This document shows, piece by piece, positions 1 to 6,692 of a stretch of DNA of 7,071 bases; the first letter of the stretch is position 1; every line of letters starts with the position of its first letter. The notes beneath the pieces were generated by a model. It was not told the origin of the DNA. It ran no database searches and saw only the letters and a list, made by a program, of their open reading frames with translations. The position numbers and the translations under genes are program-made. The stretch covers positions 1-7,071 of the forward strand of contig CAZPUS010000073.1 in assembly GCA_964589825.1 (NCBI GenBank), read 5' to 3'. Source of the stretch: CAZPUS01 sp964589825 (GTDB lineage: Bacteria > Fibrobacterota > Chitinivibrionia > Chitinivibrionales > WJKA01).

Positions 1-9
1 ATAGTGACC

Positions 10-1272
10 CTAAAAATAGCCGGTTGCTTTAAAAGAAATACCCGGATACAGGGATCCATATTCCGTGTTTTTTGAATCCGCAATACCGATGCGCGCACTA
101 GCCTCGAGCACAAGGTTGTCCGAAAACATGTACTCAAAAGAGGGAAGCAGCATGGCGGATCTGTCCGATGCATTGACAAGAATAAACAACGACGGCGTGT
201 AAAAATCAAGAAGGGTTTTCTTTATTCCGGCCATACCGTAATGCATACCGAAGCCGCTCATGTCTCCTCCGAGTATACGAAGAAGCTGTTGCATACCGTA
301 ATTATCGCCGCGCTCCTCGCCGAGGCCGTTATACAGGTACTCTCCGAGTATATAGACACCGTTTTCAAAGGTATAGTCGGCTCCGGCATCGATCTGGGCA
401 TACAGTGAATCGAAGTCCGAATATGCCTGTCCGGGATAGACGGGATTATGCAGCGCGACTTCGGACCAGACGCCCACATCACCGAGTTGACCGGCCATAT
501 CCATGCCGCATGTCATTTTTTCGGGCAGTCCCAGCAGGCCCCGGTCTGCATTGTGTATGCGCATGGCACACATCGAAAGATCAAATCCTTTCAGATATGT
601 TTTCAGACGCATACCTGCACCGGTATGTTCTACATCCGGACCCGGGGAGACTACCAGGGAAAGACCGCTGAGTGAGCCCAAGGGTATTTCGGTCCGCACC
701 GCATTTACGCCTTTTTTGGGTGCATTCGGATCGAGCGGACTCTTGCGGTTCCATATATCGGTCGGATTGAATGCATAGCCCGTACCCCAGGCAATCATCT
801 GGCGTCCCACATACAGGTCACAGACGGAAAAGTAATATTTTATCAGGGCCCGGTCCAGAGTTACATTGTCTTTTTGATACATGGACGAGTACGGAAGATA
901 GTCCATTGTATGCTGATCGGCAGCACCTTCGAACATCGACAGAACAGAGGTATCCATTTGTTCCATAAGAGTCCGGGTAAGCGTTGTAATCGCGGCCGCC
1001 ATTGCCGAGCTGTCGCGTACATTGACATAGGGATCAAGGGGCTGCAGTGCGGAGGTAAGAAGCACATGCGTCTCGATACCCGCGCGCCGGCCGTAATCCC
1101 AGTACCCCTCGATCCTTGCCGTGGCCACATCGGAGAACATGTGTCTGTCGGCGACGATGTCGCTGCAATGGTTTTTTATATACCCGCTGAAACGGAAGCC
1201 GGATTCTTCTGCGCGGGTGTCTGCAATTCCACAAAGCACCAGTACCGATACGGCAAAAAAAGTGTTTCTCAT
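10..1272 (-). CDS. Outer-membrane beta-barrel protein (DUF1302-like porin/exporter partner), last gene of the RND operon
   Basis: A 420-residue protein, likely an outer-membrane beta-barrel that acts as the outer-membrane partner of the upstream RND transporter. Residues 1-21 look like a Sec signal peptide (basic start, hydrophobic stretch, cleavage after TRA). The body has alternating polar/hydrophobic stretches rich in Gly and aromatics, and it ends in Gly-Tyr-Phe; a C-terminal Phe is the usual recognition signal for the BAM complex. A conserved-looking block at residues 155-175 (VGRQMIAWGTGYAFNPTD) followed by a Pro/Asp-rich turn and GVNAVR resembles barrels of the DUF1302/alginate-export type that often accompany RND pumps; that family name is from memory and not tested. 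Start: ATG at 1272 preceded by AAAGGAAT about six bases away. It lies 46 bases after the LolA-like gene on the same strand. The stop TAG is at 10-12, so the gene is complete, but no terminator is visible before the window edge. The substrate is unknown. Confidence 0.8.
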   Translation of the reverse strand: MRNTFFAVSVLVLCGIADTRAEESGFRFSGYIKNHCSDIVADRHMFSDVATARIEGYWDYGRRAGIETHVLLTSALQPLDPYVNVRDSSAMAAAITTLTRTLMEQMDTSVLSMFEGAADQHTMDYLPYSSMYQKDNVTLDRALIKYYFSVCDLYVGRQMIAWGTGYAFNPTDIWNRKSPLDPNAPKKGVNAVRTEIPLGSLSGLSLVVSPGPDVEHTGAGMRLKTYLKGFDLSMCAMRIHNADRGLLGLPEKMTCGMDMAGQLGDVGVWSEVALHNPVYPGQAYSDFDSLYAQIDAGADYTFENGVYILGEYLYNGLGEERGDNYGMQQLLRILGGDMSGFGMHYGMAGIKKTLLDFYTPSLFILVNASDRSAMLLPSFEYMFSDNLVLEASARIGIADSKNTEYGSLYPGISFKATGYF

Positions 1273-1318
1273 ACGTATTCCTTTCCGCTATAATGCGTAC
1301 AATTCGTGTACCTTCGGG

Positions 1319-2068
1319 TTATCGGCGCAGCGCACGTTGAGAGAACATCTCCTGGTCAAGGGTCACATCGTAGTCGATTTTTTTCATGCGCATTACGGTC
1401 CTGCTGCCTTTGAGCACATTTTTCATTTCAATTGTTCGGGGGGTCCAGTAGCCGTTGATCTGTTCGATATCATCTACCGTGAGTTTTTTCCAGAGACGGC
1501 CGTCTTCATCAAAGAAATGGGCTTCAACGGTGACATATTTTTCTTTGTCAACCCACAGAAGGGCCTTTGAATAGGTCTTGTCATCGGACTTTGCCGTCAT
1601 TTCCAGGTAATAACACGGCACCCCTGCACGGGACTGCTCGCCTTTGAGCACCGCGTTGTAATCCTTTCGCATGTCGCGTGAAGACATGTCTTCGTAAGAA
1701 AAATCAGAACCTGCCACGGACTGGTTCTTCTGATGGCTGGCAATCTTTCGTACACGCGACGTACGCGGCGAATAAAACCAGATATCATCACCTTCATTAT
1801 GCATAAGAATCTTCATGCCCTCGATACGCGCGGGAGCCGTATACTCCATAAGGCTTTTTTGACCTGTGTCAATTGAAAAACTTATCAATTCCGAGCGATT
1901 TTCACGTCCCGAGGGCGTATATACGATCTGGGTAATCTCGGTACGTGCTGCAGGCGGTTCTTCATTCGCCTCCATGGAATCAAGCACGGCATCCACGGTT
2001 ACGGCATCCGTGGCCGACAAGATCCCCAGCACAGCCAACGCAATAACGCAATACACTTTGAGATACAT
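1319..2068 (-). CDS. LolA-like outer-membrane lipoprotein-sorting-type periplasmic protein
   Basis: A 249-residue exported protein of the LolA-like fold (outer membrane lipoprotein-sorting protein family). Residues 1-22 form a signal peptide ending near ATDA. The mature part carries the family's hallmarks: a strand-rich half-barrel, the stretch DDIWFYSPRTSRVRKIAS (94-111), the block GSDFSYEDM (120-128), and LLWVDKEKYVTVEAHFFDEDG (170-190). Family members bind lipids or lipidated cargo in a hydrophobic cleft and often sit beside MMPL/RND transporters; a shuttle role between the RND pump and the outer membrane is inferred here. The start is chosen at ATG 2066-2068, with GGAGG five bases upstream. 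A longer open frame reaches 2482, but it would overlap the RND gene by 394 bases and would bury the signal peptide. It follows the RND gene by 20 bases and precedes the barrel gene by 46, so co-transcription is likely. It is not canonical lolA, which normally pairs with lolB/lolCDE. Confidence 0.88.
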   Translation of the reverse strand: MYLKVYCVIALAVLGILSATDAVTVDAVLDSMEANEEPPAARTEITQIVYTPSGRENRSELISFSIDTGQKSLMEYTAPARIEGMKILMHNEGDDIWFYSPRTSRVRKIASHQKNQSVAGSDFSYEDMSSRDMRKDYNAVLKGEQSRAGVPCYYLEMTAKSDDKTYSKALLWVDKEKYVTVEAHFFDEDGRLWKKLTVDDIEQINGYWTPRTIEMKNVLKGSRTVMRMKKIDYDVTLDQEMFSQRALRR

Positions 2069-2088
2069 AGCTGCCTCCTGTAATATGG

Positions 2089-4986
2089 TTAGTGTTTTTT
2101 GATTAATGTTTTTGCATGTTCGACCAGTGTGAGAATGGCCGGCAATACGATAATGGAGCTCACAAAACATGCGCCCACTCCCCAGAAGAGGCTTTGGCCC
2201 AGGGAGGCGAGGCCACGATGCGATGCAAGCCCCATTGAGCCGAATCCAATCATCGTGGTAAGCGAGGTAAGCAGAATGGCCCGCCCGGTATATTTCAGCA
2301 CAACCGGCAGGGAGAAAGGCCCCTCGATGCGATAGCGATGCAGCATATGCACGCCGTCGTCTATGCCGATGCCGATGATGATCGGCAATGCCATAAAATT
2401 CATTATGGAAAACGACATGCCGGTGAGTGACATAAGGCCGACCATCCACACGCAGCCCACAGAAAGGGGTATCATCGCACAAATGGTGTAAAACAGGGAC
2501 CTGAAATCCAGAAGCAAAAACAACGCGATTGCCACCGCCCCGATAAGTACGGCAAGGCGCCCCTTTTCAATCATCATTTCTATCATAAGATCCATTATAG
2601 CCGGCATGCCGGTAATGCGCGGCGTCACGCCGGCGGTATATTCGTTGAAGCGCTCCAGGCGTTTCTGATCCCAGATATACCCTTTTGGATATACATAGAT
2701 AAGAAGAGCATCGTTATGCGGATTGGTATACCGGCGTGTGATGTCACGGGGCAGTGACTTCAGAGTAATGAAATCGGTCGACGCCATTTTGAGTAAACGC
2801 TGTTTTAGTGTGCGCGACATACTGTGTACATACCCGTCCAGGACACCGGGGTCTTCCTGCGCCCGCACCGTTTCGGCAAGTGAGAGAATTTCGCTGTCCT
2901 CATTTCTTTTCCCCACGATTTGGTCACATTTGCGAATAATCTTGTTCTTTTCTCCCAGACTCATGATCGAAAGTTCGCCGATTTCAACGATGTTCTGATG
3001 CAGTCTTACAAGTTCGCTATACAGCGAATCTTTTTGCTGTATGGTTACGTGTGTCTGAAGGGGCATTGCGGAGATAGAATCACGGAACCGCAGAATGATT
3101 TCACGGTTTTTTTCCTGTACCTGTCGTTCGGGGATATATTCTGAAATCGCATCAAGCCGGCCGATAAGGCCCGTGCGGTTACCGATTTTTTTGAATTCAT
3201 GTACGAGGCTTCGACAGCTGTCAAGAGAAGAAGCCGTGACCATTGCAAAGTCGGGCGACATTTCGAATTTGTCAATGATATGGTTCTGTGTGATCTGCCC
3301 GGGCGTATTCTGGGGCACCAGTTTCATCATATCGTATTCAAACCCCATATTCAGCCCGCCCCGTACCGAAAGCCACAATAATACGGCACTGACAAGTAAT
3401 ACCAGCACCGCATATACCGGTTTTTGTACCACGCGTCCGGCCGTGTCAAGAAAACGAAACTGCAATACTGCGCCGGTGAATCTGAACGGTGCCAGCGCAA
3501 AAAAACGCCGCAACAGACGGCCACAGCCATGCCAAGGGGGAATAAGAAAGCCCAGATGCAGTCTGCGACACAGGGATGCCGATACCGAGTAACCCTTATG
3601 ATCCCACATGATCAGCGCGGGAAGCAGCAGCAGCATAGCCACGAGTACGCCGATTATGCCGATCCCCATGGTCGTACCCATCTGTCCATATGCTTTAAAA
3701 CCGGTGAGCGGCAGGCTGAAAAATACGATGGCGGTGGTCACGGCACCGGTAATGACACCGCGTCCCACCCGTGAATACATGTAACGGATGGAATCGGCCG
3801 AAGATTTTCCCTGTTCCCGTCCGTCTCTGAATCCGGAGATAAAGTGGATACCGAAATCGATTCCCAGGCCTATAAGCACAACGCCGAATCCTGCAGACAT
3901 CATAGTCAGATAGTGAAGCAGAAGTGCGAGTATACCGCTTACCCATATAATCCCGATCACCAGGGTAAAAACGGAGAAAAAGGGGTTTTTCCAGGTCCGG
4001 AACGATCCGATCAGGAGTATAAGTATGCAAAGCAGCGCGACTACCGAAGGCCACCCGAAGTCTTTTGCCATGGCGTTATTCTCGTCAATCTGCAGCATCA
4101 TCGCCCCGGTCCTGCCCAGTTTAATATCTTGATACTTCTGCTGCATATACGCCAGCGTATCATCGATACGGTATCCAAGGTACATGAGTTCTTCGAACTG
4201 ATTAAAACTAATAGACGGTTGCAGGATCATCAGAAGCAGGGTGTTGTCGGGCGAAATCATGTACTCTCGTCCCGACACAAAACGGCGCACACTTTGTGCC
4301 GCTTTTGCCGAATCCCCTGTCTGCAGCCATGTATCGATACCGCCGTAAAAACGGCGAATGTTCTCCAGCCCCTCAACCGCTTCCTGCTCACCGTCAAGGG
4401 TGGTCATATTCTGTGAATCATCGATATATTCGGTCTCAAAATTGTCGTTTATGTTTTTGACAAGACCGGTAAGGGAAAGTGAGCCGAACATATCGGTCAT
4501 GTACTCCAGATCGTCGGTGTTCTGCATCATCATGCCGTGGCGGTCGATGAATTCGTTGTCCGCTTTATAATCGATGCGCTTTACCAGTGATACGGTGTCG
4601 TACGTGACCCCTTCGATGGGGTGTGCATCACGCAGCGAGGCGATTTTTTGCCGCAGCGAAAGTTTTTGCGACGTATCCGGTCTGATCAGTTGGATTCGTT
4701 GCAGCCGGGTGGCGAGTTCATCCGCACATTTTTTCATGGAAGCCAGGTTCTTATCAGGATCTTCGACCGTTATCATGACCGAAGACTCGGAGGCATAATC
4801 GTCTATTATCTCCATGTATTCATCTATAAGCGGGATGTTTTCCGGCATCATATCCACGATACGGGTTTTCAGACTCAGCCGGCTCGATGCTGCAATCAGC
4901 AATACGGTCATCACCGCACAGCCGATGAGCACCTTGCCGGTATGCCGTATAACCATTTCGGCGATCGCATTGAAAAAAGTACGCAC
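2089..4986 (-). CDS. RND-superfamily (MMPL/HAE3-type) inner-membrane transporter
   Basis: A 965-residue inner-membrane transporter with the duplicated RND layout. TM1 is at about 17-35, followed by a periplasmic domain (about 36-310), five membrane segments at about 312-460, a basic cytoplasmic loop (about 461-522), TM7 at about 523-541, a second periplasmic domain (about 545-805), and five more segments at about 808-955. The TM4-equivalent helices carry matching motifs GLGIDFGIHF (373-382) and GIGIDDGVHM (872-881); Asp residues here are the expected proton-relay positions, so it is probably a proton-driven exporter. Each is followed by a conserved stretch with Gly/Arg then Thr-rich helix (GRGVITGAVTT; GRAILLTSLTT). 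The start is GTG at 4984-4986 with AAGGAG six bases upstream. Length and order fit hydrophobe/amphiphile (HAE3)/HpnN-like exporters rather than the AcrB type, which is longer and uses a membrane-fusion protein. It lies 38 bases after tetR and 20 before the LolA-like gene. The substrate is unknown; lipid, hopanoid or other amphiphile is plausible by family only. Confidence 0.93.
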   Translation of the reverse strand: MRTFFNAIAEMVIRHTGKVLIGCAVMTVLLIAASSRLSLKTRIVDMMPENIPLIDEYMEIIDDYASESSVMITVEDPDKNLASMKKCADELATRLQRIQLIRPDTSQKLSLRQKIASLRDAHPIEGVTYDTVSLVKRIDYKADNEFIDRHGMMMQNTDDLEYMTDMFGSLSLTGLVKNINDNFETEYIDDSQNMTTLDGEQEAVEGLENIRRFYGGIDTWLQTGDSAKAAQSVRRFVSGREYMISPDNTLLLMILQPSISFNQFEELMYLGYRIDDTLAYMQQKYQDIKLGRTGAMMLQIDENNAMAKDFGWPSVVALLCILILLIGSFRTWKNPFFSVFTLVIGIIWVSGILALLLHYLTMMSAGFGVVLIGLGIDFGIHFISGFRDGREQGKSSADSIRYMYSRVGRGVITGAVTTAIVFFSLPLTGFKAYGQMGTTMGIGIIGVLVAMLLLLPALIMWDHKGYSVSASLCRRLHLGFLIPPWHGCGRLLRRFFALAPFRFTGAVLQFRFLDTAGRVVQKPVYAVLVLLVSAVLLWLSVRGGLNMGFEYDMMKLVPQNTPGQITQNHIIDKFEMSPDFAMVTASSLDSCRSLVHEFKKIGNRTGLIGRLDAISEYIPERQVQEKNREIILRFRDSISAMPLQTHVTIQQKDSLYSELVRLHQNIVEIGELSIMSLGEKNKIIRKCDQIVGKRNEDSEILSLAETVRAQEDPGVLDGYVHSMSRTLKQRLLKMASTDFITLKSLPRDITRRYTNPHNDALLIYVYPKGYIWDQKRLERFNEYTAGVTPRITGMPAIMDLMIEMMIEKGRLAVLIGAVAIALFLLLDFRSLFYTICAMIPLSVGCVWMVGLMSLTGMSFSIMNFMALPIIIGIGIDDGVHMLHRYRIEGPFSLPVVLKYTGRAILLTSLTTMIGFGSMGLASHRGLASLGQSLFWGVGACFVSSIIVLPAILTLVEHAKTLIKKH

Positions 4987-5024
4987 AGCACACTCCTTGT
5001 TAAATAAATGAATACATCACCCGC

Positions 5025-5705
5025 TCAGGTAAAAAATGCCTGAATGTGTTCCCGGGAAAGTAATTGAATTGATCCCGGCGGTGCCTGCAGTACACGCTCC
5101 ATGGCCTGTTGTATGCATACATACGCCTCATGCAGTTCGTGTATCTGTTGTTGATCAACGTGTGGCGCGTTGAGCAGTGCAACGACCATGTCCCGGGCCG
5201 ATTCCATCATATTGAGAAGAATTCTGGCCAGGCAGGGCACATTCTCGACATCGAACAGACCCTCCTTACGTCCCTGGGCAATGACCTGCTGCAAATAGCC
5301 TTCGCTTTTTTGCAAAAATTTTCTGGTCAGCTTTTCCCGCAGCACGATATTTTCTTCGCTGTTGATCACCCTGGCAGCGGCAATAACCGCTTCTTTTTGT
5401 TCGATCTTATATTCGGTTACATCGATAAAGAACCGATTGAGTTTTTCAAGTGCAGTGATGTCTGTGCGCATAACGATTGCCTCGATGCGTTCTTCGATTG
5501 CGGTGACCAGCCGGGCGATCACTTCGTTGAGCAGGGTATCCTTTGAGTCGAAATAATGATAAAACGTTCCTTTTGCAATGGTTAGTTCATTTATGATCAT
5601 TGCAACAGTGGTATGCTCATATCCTTTGGTATAGAAAAACCGCTGCGCACAATCGAGTATTTCGTTTTTTCTGGTATTGTACGATTCCTGAGAGGTGTTG
5701 GACAT
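5025..5705 (-). CDS. TetR-family transcriptional regulator, probable autorepressor of the RND operon
   Basis: A 226-residue TetR-type regulator. The N-terminal DNA-binding domain spans about residues 10-60: helix NEILDCAQRFFYTKGYEHTTV, then the helix-turn-helix AMIINELTIAKGTFYHYFDSKDTLL (35-59), with the classic KGTFYHYF signature. The remaining 165 residues are helical and would form the ligand-binding/dimer domain; they match no ligand class I can name. The start is ATG at 5703-5705 (MSNTSQES), with AGGAAG eight bases upstream. A longer frame to 5810 exists, but its 35 extra codons run through the promoter and operator and have no family similarity. It is the first gene of the operon, with a palindromic operator 33 bases upstream of the start codon, which points to autorepression relieved by the pump's substrate or a related lipophilic compound (inference from TetR/RND pairs). 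Confidence 0.92.
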   Translation of the reverse strand: MSNTSQESYNTRKNEILDCAQRFFYTKGYEHTTVAMIINELTIAKGTFYHYFDSKDTLLNEVIARLVTAIEERIEAIVMRTDITALEKLNRFFIDVTEYKIEQKEAVIAAARVINSEENIVLREKLTRKFLQKSEGYLQQVIAQGRKEGLFDVENVPCLARILLNMMESARDMVVALLNAPHVDQQQIHELHEAYVCIQQAMERVLQAPPGSIQLLSREHIQAFFT

Positions 5706-5737
5706 GGTTTTTACTTCCTTTAACAAAATTGTTCGTA

Positions 5738-5758
5738 GTAGACCGACCGTCGGTCGAC
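5738..5758 (-). promoter_or_regulatory. Palindromic operator for the TetR regulator
   Basis: The core GACCGACCGTCGGTC (5741-5755) is a 7+1+7 perfect inverted repeat; allowing one mismatched pair it extends to 5738-5758 (GTA/GAC outer ends pair at two of three positions). Length and CG-rich symmetric character match TetR-family operators. It begins four bases downstream of the -10 box and covers the predicted transcription start, so a bound dimer would block initiation. Binding by the adjacent regulator is inferred from position. Confidence 0.8.
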
Positions 5759-5762
5759 ATAA

Positions 5763-5791
5763 AATATACATCCTTTTTCCAAGAATGTCAA
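5763..5791 (-). promoter_or_regulatory. Sigma70-type promoter of the tetR-RND-LolA-like-OMP operon
   Basis: On the minus strand a perfect -35 box TTGACA (5786-5791) is followed after exactly 17 bases by TATATT (5763-5768), five of six matches to the -10 consensus. The predicted start of transcription is near 5756, giving a leader of about 50 bases to the tetR ATG. No other comparable promoter was seen between the four genes, so this probably drives the whole operon. Confidence 0.82.
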
Positions 5792-5908
5792 CCCCCCTTT
5801 TTGTGATCAAAGAATATCCATCATATTATTCTCTCATGAGGTGGAGTGCATTTGACATTATCCCCGTTTTGTACCATACCCGCAATCACAGGTTTCATGG
5901 GAGCTGTT

Positions 5909-5940
5909 GTTAGCACCGGAAAATATTTTCCGGTGCTAAC
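5909..5940. repeat. Perfect 32-bp palindrome at the broken end of the istA remnant
   Basis: Two 16-bp arms (GTTAGCACCGGAAAAT and its exact reverse complement) abut with no spacer. As RNA or cruciform it would give a strong 11-bp GC-containing stem closed by an A/T-rich segment. The stop codon of the transposase remnant (5936-5938) lies inside it. Neither strand shows a T-tract after it, so it is not a standard intrinsic terminator. It may be a scar of two inverted-repeat ends joined together, a protein-binding site, or a cruciform-forming insertion target; the sequence does not decide. Confidence 0.85.
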
Positions 5941-6557
5941 ATGATACACCAAAATACTGCTGCGCATGCACGTGGGAACAGGTAAAATCACGACCGTTCT
6001 GAGTCTCGGTGGCCTCCGCGTAACTGTAGCTGCTCAGCCCCCAGCAGCAGCAAAACAGATCTGCCGGCCGATACTCGCCAGTAGCCATGTCCGTGTAGTA
6101 CAACCCATCACCGCTGTAATCAACGTACACCAAATCGCCCCCTTTGTACTCCATCGGCATACTGGGCTGGCGACAACGCATACGCCGATAGTAGCGATAA
6201 AAACTCGCCACGGCTCACCGGTGATGCACTATTGTGCACATATTCTTCATATAACCGCTGCAGCGTCATATGTTTACGTGAAAGCTCCCGCTCAACATAT
6301 GCCGGGTCCGGCAAATCATCGCGCGCTAACAGACTAAGCAGGGGCGTCGGATACAACAACTGCTCGATCGCCGAATCACTCATATCTGAGGGCAATGGCC
6401 ACGATAACCCACTCGCACGAAAACGCTTCACCGTATTTATCACCGTACCCTTGGACACCTTCAGAGCACGTGCAGTACGTGTCGCGCCAACACCCTTCTC
6501 AAGACGATAAAACAAAATCTCGCGTATATAACGCATAGATACTCTCCTTCGAGACAT
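5936..6557 (-). pseudogene. istA: IS21-family transposase IstA, truncated and frameshifted
   Basis: The first frame (6557 to about 6210) encodes an N-terminal helix-turn-helix (MRYIREIL... GATRTARALKVSKGTVINTVKRF, then the family's GLSWPLP) and the linker DLPDPAYVERELSRKHMTLQRLYEEY, both typical of IstA. After Arg116 the similarity jumps to another frame (from 6208 downward) that continues with SFYRYYRRM and then GGDLVYVDYSGDG, holding the first catalytic Asp of the DDE core, and YSYAEATETQ...HVHAQQYFG. One surplus base near 6209 explains the jump. The joined product is about 206 residues against roughly 400-500 for intact IstA, and it lacks the second Asp and the Glu. It ends with a TAG inside the palindrome. 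Two start codons are possible: ATG 6557 (AAGGAGG four bases upstream) and ATG 6536 (AAGGAGAG upstream). An odd Cys-Cys-Cys-Trp stretch replaces a usually hydrophobic strand. Confidence 0.87.
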
Positions 6558-6617
6558 TCAACCTCCTTGAAATAACGTGTAAAATAAAGAAGGTTGAAAG
6601 CTACTTTATGGAGAGTA
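6540..6617 (-). promoter_or_regulatory. Nested hairpin in the istA leader masking two Shine-Dalgarno sites
   Basis: In the minus-strand transcript, UUCAACCUUCUU (6598-6587) can pair with AAGGAGGUUGAA (6568-6557) over 12 bp with one U-G pair, burying the first Shine-Dalgarno and the A of its AUG. Outside it, UACUCUCC (6617-6610) can pair perfectly with GGAGAGUA (6547-6540), burying the ribosome site of the second start (AUG 6536). Loop and interior gaps are about 18, 11 and 9 bases. A role in keeping transposase translation low is inferred; such masking is known in other IS elements such as IS10 and IS50. Confidence 0.6.
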
Positions 6618-6622
6618 CATCC

Positions 6623-6686
6623 GGTCAAATTAATTGAGATCCGCTGGTCAAATTCCGTGAGATTACCCGGTCAAATTCTGTGAGAT
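6623..6686. repeat. Three tandem terminal repeats of the IS21-like left end, 23-bp period
   Basis: The motif GGTCAAATTnnnTGAGAT starts at 6623, 6646 and 6669, exactly 23 bases apart. The variable triplets are AAT, CCG and CTG, and the linkers between motifs also vary. Multiple short repeats at each end, serving as transposase-binding sites, are a known trait of IS21-family elements, and these lie at the correct side of istA. On the minus strand each copy contains TTGACC, which could act as a -35 box toward istA, though I see no good -10 partner. Confidence 0.82.
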
Positions 6687-6692
6687 CGGCCA

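Larger units (their letters stand above)
5936..6692 (-). mobile_element. Partial IS21-family element (left end plus 5' half of istA)
   Basis: The element is made of a left end with three terminal repeats (6623-6686), a short leader, and the first part of an istA gene. Its left boundary is placed near 6692, where reading outward the coding sequence of a different transposase begins and a TG dinucleotide (minus strand 6692-6691) would open the element, as in IS21-type ends. The second half of istA, the istB ATPase gene and the right end are missing; similarity stops at the 32-bp palindrome. The element cannot transpose by itself. The exact boundary is uncertain by a few bases. Confidence 0.75.

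Noticed and set aside
874..1570. Plus-strand open frames of 139 and 149 codons
   Set aside because: They are antisense to the barrel and LolA-like genes, with no ribosome site or recognisable sequence features.
2069..2482. N-terminal extension of the LolA-like protein
   Set aside because: It would overlap the RND gene by 394 bases, reads as Arg/His-rich nonsense, and would place the signal peptide internally. ATG 2066-2068 has GGAGG directly upstream.
3844..4416. 190-codon open frame on the plus strand
   Set aside because: It lies wholly antisense to the RND gene, has no recognisable domain and a His/Arg/Gln-rich composition typical of a shadow frame.
5706..5810. N-terminal extension of the TetR regulator to 5810
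   Set aside because: The extra 35 codons overlap the promoter and operator, lack family similarity, and the internal ATG at 5703-5705 has a good Shine-Dalgarno sequence.
5828..5857. Right-end terminal repeat of the IS21-like element (ATTTGACA in the expected orientation)
   Set aside because: Only a half-motif matches; the companion CTCA block is about ten bases too far away and there is no periodic second copy.
5852..5880. Plus-strand promoter with TTGACA at 5852-5857
   Set aside because: The matching -10 position (CATACC at 17 bases) is poor and no gene follows on the plus strand.
5909..5940. Intrinsic terminator
   Set aside because: The palindrome has a strong stem, but neither strand has a following T-tract.
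6623..6686. Small CRISPR array
   Set aside because: Only three units at a 23-bp period with no spacer-sized unique sequence; position beside istA identifies them as IS21-type terminal repeats.
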